Shown here piece by piece: positions 29,571-41,689 of a stretch of DNA of 64,000 bases (the stretch's first letter is position 1; the number at the start of each line of letters is the position of its first letter). Under the pieces are notes generated by a model, which saw nothing but the letters and a program-made list of their open reading frames with translations, searched no databases and was not told the origin of the DNA. The stretch comes from Lithodes maja (lineage: Eukaryota; Arthropoda; Malacostraca; Decapoda; Lithodidae), in the NCBI GenBank assembly GCA_037953745.1, contig JBAKBP010007600.1, forward strand, positions 1-64,000, given 5' to 3'. A program made the position numbers and the translations under genes.

Positions 29571-30959
29571 GCAGCAAGCTTTCAAGCCTATTCAGCTTGG
29601 TCTGAACGCTGTGCGTCCGACGCATGTAAACAAAGCCGATCGTTGCGTCACCGCACCTCCGAAAACAAGGAGACGTCGGATCAATGTTATTGTTGTGACG
29701 TCAGACGAAATTAGTGTCTGAAAAGCTCCGATATTGTCAACATCGCGGCAAAATTCGCTCCACTGAAATCGTCATCACAACTGAACCAGTTGACTTACAG
29801 AGCTCTACTCAACGCCAGTCTACAGATTAAAAACCGCACTACGTTTATAGATGCGTGGGAAATTTCTAGCAATTAAAATACACAAAAATACTGTAGCCTA
29901 GGCCTAGACGTTTTTCGGCCAGATCGCCCGTATACGACATCCGTCCTTTGGAATACCAGCCCGGGCCCGGAGGGTTAAATGGATTGTTTTTAGCCCAGGA
30001 TCTTAAGAGTCTTCCCGCAGTCGCCCGGGGAAACTCTAAGAGTCTTCTGGCACTTGCCGGGTTAAGCTAAAGAAGGGCGTCTACTATTTGAAATGCTACA
30101 GACTATCGCAAATAACACCTTAGCTACCACAGCCCCTTTCTTATCTACATATAATAGTCTGAATATAGCTATAGTGAAATATATATGAGATTATCCCGGT
30201 ACCAAAAGGGTTAATAAAATGTCTCTATTTATGGCCTAGCTAAGATTCACCAAGGTCCTCTGCTCTATGATATTGAAATTCACCTGCAACGGAACGATAT
30301 CCCTTAAGTTACTTCACACGTGATTAATATAGGAATAGAAATATCAGTTCTATAAATTTGTCATGTTTAAGGAATTCTAGTCTGTTTTGTCTTAAATATT
30401 TCCACCGCCTCATGTTCGACTAAATAATTCGAGTCAACTGCCATATTTAATATACCCAAATTGCATACCATATAGGCCTATTAGCATTTTGCTTCAACGT
30501 TATGATGAAACAGAGTCGAAATTAATTTGGTGTAAATTTACAGATCAGATCAGATGGCTAAAGTAAAGTTGGAATGTAGAAGAGTTTGGAGAGAGGAAGA
30601 TAAAGTGGAGAAATGCGAAGTAAAGTAGGAGATGAAAAGATCTCGGGCTCAACCAAGATGCTCCATTGTTTATTTCTTTGGAAATGATAGGTGTAGCAAC
30701 TTCGTCAGCTATATACATGCAATCCAATAATATATTTGACTGAACTGCACTTCTGTATTTGCTTATCTTAATCGAGGGGACAAGGAGAACCAGACCAACT
30801 TTCGTGGGTCCATCTATCCACTCGGAAGGAGGGAGAACCGTAGTACTCCCTTCACCACTTACAGGTGGCCTCTCCCAACACTTTAATTTCACCCTTTCCA
30901 GTGAATGGAGTATAGTTATTTATTAACATTATTATTCAGTAAAAGAAGGAAGTGTAACA
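29571..30959. other. Intergenic, nothing recognised
   Basis: Less repetitive than its surroundings and locally CpG-containing at 29590-29800, including TGACGTCA at 29697-29704, a CRE-like palindrome of unproven relevance. The open frames are short and featureless. Confidence 0.45.
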
Positions 30960-31297
30960 GTTAAACGGCTTTATACCATCTCAGTTAACCCTTCCTAATA
31001 CCACAGATCCTTCATTAGCTGCATACAATTGATTAAATATAGCTAAGACTAATTAAACGGAAACCTGGTACGAAAGCGGTTAATCTCGGAAGGAGCAGCG
31101 TTCGCTGAGGCAGTTGAAAGAAGCCAAATCTAAAGTAAGAAAATAACATGCAACTATGTGTAATGTAATGTCACATTAATGTGTGTGGCCGTGTGTTTGA
31201 GTTGATTACTTACGAAATATGAATAGATTAGTGTGAGCTACCCTAGTTAAGGGGAAGGTGGGTCGACAGGCAAATACTGTATTGAGAATACACACTT
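30960..31297 (+). repeat. Dispersed repeat family D, copy 2
   Basis: Inverted counterpart of about 16640-17060 (shared GAGGCAGTTGAAAGA and GTGTGTGGCCGTGTGTTT among others). It ends where the second hAT copy begins. Confidence 0.75.
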
Positions 31298-31644
31298 TTA
31301 AATTTAATCACTTGATTAAATCAATGATTTTTTTACAATTTTTTATTTTTTATTTATTTATTTTTTTTTTTTATCTGTGAATCAAAATAAAAAAAAAATC
31401 TGAAGATTTATCATGCTTTCATAAGTTTGTGTAGGCATTGGTTCATTTTAAGATACTGGTACATTATGTAGTAACACAAATAACTGATAGCTTTTAAATT
31501 TACAAACAAATATATGTATACATATATTTAAAAACAAAAATCAAATAAATAAAAAAAAATCAAATAAATAAAAAAAATCAAATAAATCATTTTTTTTTTT
31601 TTTTTTTTTATTTAAAAAAAAAATAAAAAAAATCAACAACCCTG
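31298..31644. mobile_element. hAT-type element copy 2 (left-truncated, without nested LINE)
   Basis: Shares AATTTAATCACTTGATTAAA, the GATTTTTTT blocks, TCTGTGAATCAA(A/G)ATAAAA and the right terminus AACAACCCTG with the element at 18195-19778. The left CAG terminus is missing. At 31371 it is continuous where the other copy carries a LINE. It is also shorter on the right of that site. Confidence 0.8.
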
Positions 31645-31777
31645 CAATGGATAACCTCGGCGATTGTATATTCACCCACCTAAATATATGGACACTGTAA
31701 CTAAAACTTCTTAAAATTATAAGATAGTTGGATATAAAGATTTCATAATAAATAGTATAATCTTGAGATGTAATATA

Positions 31778-31925
31778 AGTTCCAGGGCTGTTTTTCCTTT
31801 CCAATTTTCCCTTACCCCCTCTAAACCACTGTTTGGACATTTGATCCGCAGTGTTTTGAAGGACAAGCAGCTTTAGAGGGGTCACTAGATCTGTTGTTGC
31901 TTGATTTCCTTTGTATTCCGCTGAA
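31778..31925 (+). mobile_element. CR1-A LINE 3' UTR fragment
   Basis: Matches 29408-29565: AAGTTCCAGGGC, CTCTAAACCACTGTTTGGACA, CAGTGTTTTG(A/G)AGGACAAGCA and GTTGTTGCTTGATTTC. It ends TTTGTATTCC, a single degenerate tail unit. No coding part. Confidence 0.88.
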
Positions 31926-32007
31926 GGTAAATAAACATGCCAGCATAACACTGGTGGTGGGGGTGATGTCGTTGGTGATTTCTGATTGGTTGTTGAAGAC
32001 GATCTTA

Positions 32008-32384
32008 TTAAGGGGGGTCACCGACTTGTTTTATCTTTATCTAATTTTCTCTCTTTCCCTGGCTTGTATCCATTCGGCCCCATTCAGCCAACTGTTTTAA
32101 GATTTATATCCCCATACAAGTGTTGATTTCTTCCTGGCGAGCGATAGCGAGCCAGCTTTGTATGGAGAATTCCAGCTTTACCGGAGACATTTTTCTATCG
32201 AAAAATTTACAAATTTAGCTTGCTGTCAAAACCATAATATATATACACTGGCTCACTACCGCTCGCCAGGAAAATATTGACACCTGGATATCGGTAAACG
32301 TCTTAAAACAGTAGGTTGAATGGGGCCGAATGGATACAAGCCAAAGAGAGAGAAAGAGAATAAAAGCGAGGTGGGGTCCCTTAG
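32008..32384. mobile_element. Foldback MITE, family A copy 3 (loop inverted)
   Basis: TTAAGGGGGGTCACC at the left and GGTCCCTTA at the right, with arms carrying ATTCGGCCCCATTCAGCC and the CGTCTTAAAACAGTAGG block. Compared with copies 1 and 2 the central part (GCGAGCGATAGCGAGCC .. TTCTATCGAAAAATTTACA) is in the opposite orientation relative to the arms' sequence differences, consistent with inversion between the arms. Confidence 0.78.
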
Positions 32385-32399
32385 GGGGGGTATAATTCT

Positions 32400-32777
32400 T
32401 GGGGAGTCACGTACATAATTATACACACTCACTTACACAAGCATACGCACACACACACGCACACGTATACACTCACCACACCCACACACACACTTACACG
32501 AGCATACACACACACTCGCTCACTCTCTCTCTCTCTCACACACACACCACGGAACACACACACACAATCACTCAAACAACTCCCACAAAATACACACACA
32601 CACAATCACTCTCACAAAATACACACACACACACAATACACACACACACAATCACTCAAACAACTCCCACACACCCACACAATACACACACATCACACAC
32701 ATCATATACAGTATACTGTACACACACAACAATAAAAAACACCCTTTCTCAAACACACTACCTCACACAAAATCTTT

Positions 32778-32809
<32 letters not shown>

Positions 32810-32830
32810 CTCTCTACGCACGCACACAAA
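32400..32830. repeat. CA-rich simple repeat with CT and CTAT blocks
   Basis: Imperfect ACACAC with repeated phrases such as CAATCACTCAAACAACTCCC (twice) and a CTAT run at about 32790-32810. The His/Thr-rich open frame is compositional. Confidence 0.9.
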
Positions 32831-32884
32831 ATCTCTAATCTCTAATCTCAGACTCAAACTCCCCCCTCCCCCCCATCTCTCACA

Positions 32885-32885
32885 C

Positions 32886-32956
<71 letters not shown>
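32885..32956. repeat. (CT)n microsatellite
   Basis: About 70 bases of pure CT, followed by GT-rich imperfect repeats to about 33175. Confidence 0.95.
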
Positions 32957-32957
<1 letters not shown>

Positions 32958-33182
32958 GAGGTCATGGCTGTGTGATTGTTATTTTTCGTGGCAGTAAGCG
33001 AAGATGAAGTGTGCTGCATTATGGTGTGTGGGTGTGTGTGAGTGTGTGTTGGTCTGTGTGTGTAAGTGTGTATGTGTTTGTGTGTGCATCTGTGTGTGTC
33101 TGTGTGAGTGAATGAGTGAGTGAGTGAATGGGAGAGAGAGCATGTGTGTATGCGTTCATGAATGTGTATACTGTAGGCCACG

Positions 33183-33795
33183 ATTATGGGTCTCCTACTG
33201 TACATTATGGGTCTCCTACTGTACATTATGGGTCTCCTACTGTACATTATGGGTCTCCTACTGTACATTATGAGTCTCCTACTGTACATTATGGGTCTCC
33301 TACTGTACATTATGGGTCTCCTACTGTACATTATGGGTCTCCTACTGTACATTATGGGTCTCCTACTGTACATTATGAGTCTCCTACTGTACATTATGGG
33401 TCTCCTACTGTACATTATGGGTCTCCTACTGTACATTATGGGTCTCCTACTGTACATTATAGGTCTCCTACTGTACATTATGGGTCTCCTACTGTACATT
33501 ATGGGTCTCCTACTGTACATTATGGGTCTCCTACTGTACATTATGGGTCTCCTACTGTACATTATGGGTCTCCTACTGTACATTATGGGTCTCCTACTGT
33601 ACATTATGGGTCTCCTACTGTACATTATGGGTCTCCTACTGTACATTATGGGTCTCCTACTGTACATTATGGGTCTCCTACTGTACATTATGGGTCTCCT
33701 ACTGTACATTATGGGTCTCCTACTGTACATTATGGGTCTCCTACTGTACATTATGGGTCTCCTACTGTACATTATGGGTCTCCTACTGTACATGA
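33183..33795. repeat. 21-bp tandem repeat, 29 copies
   Basis: The unit ATGGGTCTCCTACTGTACAT plus T repeats from 33186 with exact 21-bp phase. Two GAGTCTCC variants (33270 and 33375) are exactly five units apart, and one ATAGGTCTCC variant is at about 33459. Because 21 is a multiple of three and the unit has no stop in several frames, artificial long frames such as (VHYGSPT)n arise on both strands. No sign that they are translated. Confidence 0.97.
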
Positions 33796-33984
33796 ATTTT
33801 TGAGATCTATGAGTGTCTGTATATTATGTGTGCTTGTGTAGCCTATATGTATGTGTATGAGTGTGTGTATGTTAATATGAATGTCTGTGTATATATATGT
33901 AGGTTTATGTGCGTGTGTATGTTAATATGAATGTCTGTGTATATATATATGTAGGTTTATGTGCGTGTGTATGCTAGTATAAAT

Positions 33985-34021
33985 GTCTGTGTATGTATAT
34001 ATATATACATATACATATACC

Positions 34022-34062
<41 letters not shown>

Positions 34063-34100
34063 GGTATATATATATATTTATATATATACTGTATATGTAT
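33985..34100. repeat. (TA)n with embedded ACCGGTA / ACGGTA
   Basis: Alternating TA interrupted by TACCGGTA and TACGGTA words, like the tract at 36480-36594. It is preceded by a duplicated ~70-bp GT/AT phrase (33850-33975: TATGTTAATATGAATGTCTG). Confidence 0.9.
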
Positions 34101-34264
34101 ATATAATTATATTATATATGACAGTATATGAAAGTTTCTATTCATGGGTAAGCTTGTGTATAGGCTATACTATTCTTGTAGGAAGTTGAACCACCGAATT
34201 TAAAAATAGAATCCAGACTACCTTGCAGCAAAAATATGGTCTGTGTGGTCAGTGTATCTATGTA

Positions 34265-34690
<426 letters not shown>

Positions 34691-34757
34691 ACCCACACCC
34701 ACACACACCTCTGGTTATATCAATTAATAACAATTCTGTACTCAGTGTAATACCATC

Positions 34758-34945
34758 TTAAGGGGAGATGGTTGGTTTTAATGGTCCCCCTTCTCCCTAA
34801 TGCTTCGCCCCATTAGTTTTCAGATCTTAAGACGTTCGGACCATTAGTCTTGCGACTTTACGACCTTTCGCCACATTTCTTTGTCAATATTAAGATTTGT
34901 CTTGTCATTTAGGACGGTATCGATGTTTACCTAGCGAAAATTATT
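34758..34945. mobile_element. MITE family B, copy 1 (right-truncated)
   Basis: Starts TTAAGGGGAGATGG. Contains ATGCTTCGCCCCATTAGTTTT, ATCTTAAGACGTTCGG, CGACCTTTCGCC and TTTCTTTGTCAATATTAAG, in the same order as 60007-60330. Confidence 0.75.
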
Positions 34946-35600
34946 TATAATGCAGGGATAAGGTTGCGCCAACGAACTTGACAATAATCTTGATCCCTGA
35001 CCTCTCTATAACTCAAAAGGGCCTAGAGCAAACTGGCTGTAAATATCCACACCTACTTCCTGTTGGACTCTTCCCAAATGATAGTAACGTCAGCCCGATT
35101 GCTTTCATACATTTCGAGTTATAAGAAGTTAAAGGGTCAAGATTATTGTCAAGTTCACTGGCGCTACCTTAGCTACACATTCTCTCACTCTCAATCTCAT
35201 TCCGTCTCCCTCCTTCTCATAGGCCTACATTACCAATTACCTTTCCATGTACGGTAATACAGCCTTTACCCTTACTTATCCACCCAATTACTTCACGTAT
35301 TATATTTATGGAATTTATAACGGAACTATATCCCTCAATATATGCATCTATACTTATCTAACTACTACATTATGTATCTGTCTAAATATTATTAAAATAA
35401 CTTGATTGGCTTGTATATTCGCTGGGTATTTACATATTTATTTGTATCTTTCTATCTCCATTTACACTTTCCTTTCACTTACTATTTATTCACTTCTTAT
35501 CACTCTTAATTTTCTTTATTACTTGTTCGTTATTCTGGCCTTTCCCTCTTCTCCCGTATTCTCGCTTAGTTCACGTTTATTCAATTTTGTCTTGCCCGTC
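34946..35600. other. Intergenic, nothing recognised
   Basis: Unique AT-rich and pyrimidine-rich DNA without recognisable genes. Confidence 0.5.
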
Positions 35601-35614
35601 TAATTATCCTACTC

Positions 35615-35936
<322 letters not shown>

Positions 35937-36428
35937 GGGGAGGTGTGGTGGAGTGGTCATGCCACTGGATTAGTAATCCAATGGACCCGGGTTCAAATCC
36001 CGATATGTCATTGGGAAGATATTATTGGGATTGAATTTGTGCTGTACCTAGTATCAGTGCATTACCACAAAACCCACCGAAATGCCAAAAAAATACCCTC
36101 ATTGTTCCCTGATTAAAATAACACTGTATGAATATTCCCATATTCAAAATATGTTACAGGGGGACAATGCCTAGTGAGTTCACTGCTCAATAGGTGGCGT
36201 TCTGAGAGTGAGGGTCTGAGTCTGGAGGATGAGACGGTGAAGCGCTTGGGCGAAGCAACCGGCCGCTTCAGAGATGGAGCTGCTTCGAGCCATGATGGAT
36301 GCTTCGCATGTCTCACTCCCCAGACTGGAACAAGACCTCACGGGCTTCACCGTGTTTAGCGGTGGAATGTACAGGCTCTCAGCCTATGCCCGAGAGGGAG
36401 TAGTTGGAATAGAGAAAAAAAAAAAAAA
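35937..36428 (+). mobile_element. SINE family 2, copy 2
   Basis: The tRNA-like head starts GGGGAGGTGTGGTGGAGTGG, has an anticodon-stem-like TGGA-TTAGTAA-TCCA, and a B-box GGGTTCAAATCCC at about 35990. The body matches copy 1 (GTGCTGTACCTAGTATCAGTG, ACCCTCATTGTTCCCTGATT). It ends CTCTCAGCCTATGCCCGAGA and an A-run at 36413-36428. The middle (36190-36300) differs from copy 1. It starts directly at a (GATA)n/(TA) tract. Confidence 0.87.
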
Positions 36429-36479
36429 TGGAGTTAACCCTATGAATACATTTGACTACCCATAAAAGTCTTACGTAAC

Positions 36480-36510
36480 ATATATATATATATATATATA
36501 TATATGTACC

Positions 36511-36544
<34 letters not shown>

Positions 36545-36545
36545 G

Positions 36546-36576
<31 letters not shown>

Positions 36577-36594
36577 CCGGTATATATATATATT
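36480..36594. repeat. (TA)n with three ACCGGTA islands
   Basis: Alternating TA interrupted by GTACCGGTA, TACCGGTAC and TACCGGTA at about 36507, 36542 and 36576. The whole tract is close to self-complementary and could extrude as a cruciform. Confidence 0.9.
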
Positions 36595-37609
36595 TGTTTT
36601 ATTGTTAATCTTCAATACTTTATTCCAGTGATCATGATGAGTTTGACTTCATATTCCTAATATATTGTATAATATTGCTTATTTATCTATTATGGAATTC
36701 AGGAGTGCTAGGGTAGTAGACTAGTAATAATGCATGGAGATAATTGAGAACAAATCTATATACTACATTCAGAGGGAAATTACCCCAGTTACACCATGAT
36801 GGTTGAGGATGGGTGATGTCTTAGAGTGTTTCTATGTAGTCAATATATTGATAGGGTCACTAACACAAATGCTATCCATAAGATAGTATTATTTATAAGA
36901 ATAAGTTGTACTTTTACTCAACTACATTTTACTTCTTTTAAGGTTTGGAGTAAAACTTAGCAAATTTCCGAAATATTCGTTTCAGTAGATTTGAAATTCC
37001 CAGTAGCATTTCCCATGGACAATCCCCTGGGTTTACATGTGACATTCGTTGGCTAGTTCAAAGGTCACCACTATATATAAATGGCGCTGATAGGCCTCCC
37101 CTTTCCCCTAACCCCACCAGGCACCCTAATGACTCTCCCATTGTCCGACCTGATCCTACAGGTTTAACACCTCACCCTTTCCACCAGTGATCGACTAAGC
37201 ATGGCTATTTCATTAGACGCTCTTCTAGCGATTGCGGAAGTACCTAAACTTTTCTAACCTGCGGTTATTTGCCAAATTTATCCCATAAATAACCCGCTTA
37301 CTAAGATAGGACTTCCGCTCTAGCGGAATTAGTGGTTGACGGAGTGATTACGGAAGTGCCCACCTCTGATTGCTAGTGATAAAGCCATAAGGTAGAGATA
37401 ATCACAGTGCCGTGAATCCTTGAATGGAGAGTTTAATCCCACAAAAATAGTGTTTATTCTTAAAATACACAATAGTTTTTAACTAGAGATAGTCGAAACC
37501 TGTCGTGCCTTTATAGCAATAAAAATGTTTTATGTCATGTGGGTTTAACTCTCCATAAACCCACATAGTATTGATCTTTGAGAGTGTTGGTTCCCATAAC
37601 GTTACTGGG
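36595..37609. other. Intergenic with a small hairpin
   Basis: No gene recognised. TGTGGGTTTA at about 37538 pairs with TAAACCCACA at about 37556, giving arms of about 11 bp and a short loop. Confidence 0.5.
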
Positions 37610-37706
37610 TAGGGAGGGCAAGATAATAACACTAATGGTTATTATGACACACGGAGCATGGTAACAATGTTTGTCGTCATATATAAACATGTAATATATC
37701 ACCAGC
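37610..37706. repeat. Dispersed repeat family H, copy 1
   Basis: Shares GGTTATTATGAC(A/G)CAC, TTGTCGTCATAT and TATATCACCAGC with 40790-40890, in the same orientation. Copy length is about 100 bp. Confidence 0.65.
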
Positions 37707-37707
37707 T

Positions 37708-37985
37708 CTAAGGGGAGTTTTATTTCTGGACTCCCTTCTCCTTCATGCTTATCCCCATTAGTTTTTTTATATGTGAAGACGTTCGCCCAATAGTTTGCCG
37801 ATTTTAAGACCTTTCGTACTATTGAGATATTGATTTTTGTTTTCTCGCGAGCAGTAGCAAGCCTGCAATTTAGGGGGAAGCGGCCTATGGCCAGGGCATG
37901 TTTCTACCAAAAAATTCACAAAGGTAAAACGCTGAACCCGGTCATAGGGCCTAATAGACGCAAAGTGGGCGCAATTTTGCATCCT
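37708..37985. mobile_element. MITE family B, copy 2 (partial)
   Basis: CTAAGGGGAGTTTT, CATGCTTATCCCCATTAGTTT, GAAGACGTTCGCCC, TTTAAGACCTTTCG and CTCGCGAGCAGTAGCAAGCC match family B. The right end is diverged. Confidence 0.72.
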
Positions 37986-39116
37986 TGATTTTGGCACACA
38001 GTCATGCTAGTTTATTCTAATTGTCCTCCCAATAGCAAGAATAAATCGTAAACTACGATATAATACCCAGTATTTGTGTAATAGGTTATTATACATTAGT
38101 ATAATAAACAGAGGACTATATCGCAAAACGTCAACAATGCCTGTGAAAGGTGGGCGGACATAACGTGAGACGGAAGTCGGACACAACTTCTATTTTATAA
38201 CAGAACGAGAAACTTATTACGAAATAGACTCCATATTTCTCTCTATATACTAAAGTATAGAATGTGATACTTCATTGGTTTAATAAGAAGTTTTAAAAAT
38301 GATTTGGAACAAAATATACAATGTCCAATATTTGAAGACAGACACTCTTCTTACCTTTGTTTTGCAGCCAGACACTTTCTTCGAACCTTCGTTATATATA
38401 TTATTTTTGGTGTTGCACGCTATTTTGTGGGCTATGTGATATACTATATGTTATCCTTGTGGTGCTATGAAGGTGTTTTAATATTTGTCAATTGCTTTTT
38501 CGGTCCATAACAGTTAAAATATGAGTAAAAATAAGCTCTTCTCAAAGTGTGCCAAAACTCTAACGAAAATCCTATTATAGCTACACTAGTCACTAATATC
38601 TTGAATTTAGAGGCTATTCGTTATATAAGATCACATTTTAATAATAATGACTGACCCAGAACTATACGTGTTAAATATCACTAACACGACCTGGACATAA
38701 AGACAATAGCAATGTTCGACTATTTGGCCTTGGCTATGGCTTACGATGTGTATTATTCATAATAATGGGTACTTATTGCATTATAAATACCTCCAAATGC
38801 ATTTCAGTAATTTATCACCATTTACTAGCGTTGTGGCAAAACACATGACCACATTTTTGCAGGCTTAAATTTTTTGGGCGCCCGCAGTATAAGTAACTTT
38901 TGAATGCATTCGGACATGTTAGTCATCTTCAACGAACTTGAGTGCACCCAGTAAGCCTTGGTCTGATGGCGGGTAAGGGTGTCGATGTGAAAGCGTCTTA
39001 TTGAAATAGTGAAATAGTGAAAAAGCAGTGATTAGTGAAGTGACGATCGACAGGGTCGGCGAGAATATGATGTGCGGACATAAGATATTGTATATTGTAT
39101 ATGATATATTGTATTG
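37986..39116. other. Intergenic, AT-rich, nothing recognised
   Basis: No motif recognised. Open frames up to 68 codons look random. Confidence 0.5.
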
Positions 39117-40446
39117 TTGCTGGAAGGAACATAATAATTGATATTGGTTCAGGGGTAATTTATCGAGAGGACTTCCCTAGTGGTTAAGGCCCCATTAATT
39201 GCTCTTTCCATTCACATATGCATAGCCTACGTGAGTTGCAGTTGGGATGTGTGTACATGCTTAGATTGATATGCAGGATTCGAAGTTGCATAATAAATCG
39301 TAGGCAGTGTCCACCATTCTTTAACTGTCTTCGTGGTGCGATGCATAAGGTGTTGATTTTCGGTGTGAGCATCCTGGATTCGAATCCACGGACTGCCACA
39401 TGTGTTTGTAAATTTCATTAATCGATTTTAGGAGTATAGTTGGTTGCTGGAAGGAACATAATAATTTATATTGGTTCAGGGGTAATTTATCGAGAGGACT
39501 TCCCTAGTGGTTAAGGCCCCATTAATTGCTCTTTCCATTCACATATGCATAGCCTACGTGAGTTGCAGTTGGGATGTGTGTACATGCTTAGATTGATATG
39601 CAGGATTCGAAGTTGCATAATAAATCGTAGGCAGTGTCCACCATTCTTTAACTGTCTTCGTGGTGCGATGCATAAGGTGTTGATTTTCGGTGTGAGCATC
39701 CTGGATTCGAATCCACGGACTGCCACATGTGTTTGTAAATTTCATTAATCGATTTTAGGAGTATAGTTGGTTGCTGGAAGGAACATAATAATTTATATTG
39801 GTTCAGGGGTAATTTATCGAGAGGACTTCCCTAGTGGTTAAGGCCCCATTAATTGCTCTTTCCATTCACATATGCATAGCCTACGTGAGTTGCAGTTGGG
39901 ATGTGTGTACATGCTTAGATTGATATGCAGGATTCTAAGTTGCATAATAAATCGTAGGCAGTGTCCACCATTCTTTAACTGTCTTTGTGGTGCGATGCAT
40001 AAGGTGTTGATTTTCGGTGTGAGCATCCTGGATTCGAATCCACGGACTGCCACATGTGTTTGTAAATTTCATTAATCGATTTTAGGAGTATAGTTGGTTG
40101 CTGGAAGGAACATAATAATTGATATTGGTTCAGGGGTAATTTATCGAGAGGACTTCCCTAGTGGTTAAGGCCCCATTAATTGCTCTTTCCATTCACATAT
40201 GCATAGCCTACGTGAGTTGCAGTTGGGATGTGTGTACATGCTTAGATTGATATGTAGGATTCGAAGTTGCATAATAAATCGTAGGCAGTGTCCACCTATC
40301 TTTAACTGTCTTCGTGGTGCGATGCATAAGGTGTTGATTTTCGGTGTGAGCATCCTGGATTCGAATCCACGGACTGCCACATATGTTTGTAAATTTCATT
40401 AATCGATTTTAGGAGTATAGTTGGTTGCTGGAAGGAACATAATAAT
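39117..40446. repeat. 327-bp tandem repeat, four units plus a partial
   Basis: TTGCTGGAAGGAACATAATA starts at 39117, 39444, 39771, 40098 and (partial) 40425, at 327-bp spacing. Units differ by only a few substitutions. Each unit has CCCTAGTGGTTAAGGC, reminiscent of a tRNA A-box, and the perfect palindrome TGGATTCGAATCCA, which contains a B-box-like TTCGAATCC. They are about 190 bp apart, so a functional tRNA is unlikely. Short open frames recur once per unit on both strands. Confidence 0.95.
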
Positions 40447-40670
40447 ATCTGATTTTGTGGCCATTGTTGAATATTAAGTGAATACTTGCCTCTCAAGAGA
40501 AGAATGGACTTCAGCTCTCGCATAGTGCCATCAGTCTGCCGATAAGAGGTATTCCCGCCCCAAAAATTACGACTAGTGGGAAATGCGCCCAAGTTTTGTC
40601 TCACATATGCTCGGTGTTCGGGGTTCGCCGTTTTACCCCTATATCTTGAAATGAGGTTTGAGGGTATTAT
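40447..40670. other. Spacer, nothing recognised
   Basis: Unique sequence downstream of the tandem array. Confidence 0.45.
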
Positions 40671-40671
40671 A

Positions 40672-40712
40672 TAAAGCTTCACGGAGGTCTAGGGAGGAAA
40701 CTCAAAGAAACG
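40672..40712. mobile_element. MITE family B terminal fragment
   Basis: AAGCTTCACGGAGGTCTAGGG followed by AGGAAACTC matches the end of family B (compare 56713-56738 and, inverted, 59345-59375). Confidence 0.5.
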
Positions 40713-40789
40713 TACAGTATATAAATGAAAAGTAAATTTAAATATGAATTATCCCTATAACAGTGTTGACTCCAAAGAAGATATCGGGT

Positions 40790-40890
40790 TGGGATAAAAA
40801 GGCAATAACATTCACGGTTATTATGACGCACAGTGCCTGGTAAGAATTGTTGTCGTCATATGCTGTATATACATGTAGTATATCACCAGC
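40790..40890. repeat. Dispersed repeat family H, copy 2
   Basis: See copy 1 at 37610. It ends in a short (CCA)n after TATATCACCAGC. Confidence 0.65.
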
Positions 40891-41199
40891 ACCACCACCA
40901 CCAACAACAATACCTGCCTATCCCAGAGGAAGGTTTAGGCCTACGATATTAATGGCGGAGGTATGCGCTCCACTGAGTGCCCCTCTAGTTAGTGAATATT
41001 ATGCCATTATATACTGAGCCATTACTAAAATATTATACAATACAAATGATTTACAGCTGCACCTACTCGCATAGTGAAAAAGATGTACAGTATATATTAT
41101 CTTAGACTATTGCTTATATGCTACCTCCAGTATATACTACTTTTTCACTAATTTCAATCTCGGCATTTTCTTAATACCTCTCTCTCTCTCTCTCTACGA
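40891..41199. other. Intergenic, nothing recognised
   Basis: AT-rich DNA with a short (CT)n at 41179-41196. Confidence 0.45.
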
Positions 41200-41224
41200 A
41201 TCCCTGACCATTATCTTTACTCAT

Positions 41225-41480
41225 CACTACAGCAGGGTTGCGTCCCTAATGGTTGGAAAACAGCCAACATTACACCCATTCACAAAAAGGGTGATCGAGC
41301 CAAACTAGTAATTACAGACCCATAAGCTTAACATCAGTAATAGGAACACATTTTTGAAACCTTTTTAAGAGATTAAATAGTTGAGTATCTTGAATCTAAT
41401 TAATTAATAAGAAACAGCCAACAAAGGTTTAGGATCAGAAAATAGTGCCTAACAAACCTCCTCGAATATTGAGATGACGG
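41225..41480 (+). pseudogene. Decayed LINE RT fragment (Jockey/CR1-like)
   Basis: The plus strand gives QQGCVPNGWKTANITPIHKKG, the block before the RT palm, then interrupted traces of the YRPISLTSV, ..IVEYLESN..LI...QQ(R)FR and CLTNLLE motifs. Several stops and frameshifts. Clearly old. Confidence 0.75.
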
Positions 41481-41689
41481 AGTCAGGCCAACAAAAGCCA
41501 AAACCAGTCAAGTACCTGCTCCCGCCTACTGATAATAATCAAATCATTCAATGTCGCATTGCTAACATTTACTTCTTATCAGACTCCCCCACCCCCAGAC
41601 TCAGCTTGAACAATACCCTGTGACTAATGCGATAGAAAACGCGCCCATCACCCTCCACCAAGACCTACCCAAATCTGAGCCAGACTTAA

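Noticed and set aside
29690..29710. CRE-like TGACGTCA as a promoter
   Set aside because: A single palindromic 8-mer with no gene, TATA or initiator context nearby.
33128..33841. Long heptapeptide-repeat proteins (VHYGSPT and SRRPIMY types) on both strands
   Set aside because: A 21-bp satellite without stops is open in several frames; no promoter, start context or flanking domain.
35937..36010. Functional tRNA-Ser/Thr gene
   Set aside because: Only a tRNA-like head of a ~490-bp poly-A SINE; stems are imperfect and differ between copies.
39175..39400. tRNA gene with a long intron in the 327-bp repeat
   Set aside because: The B-box-like word is explained by a perfect palindrome and the T-arm cannot pair as required.
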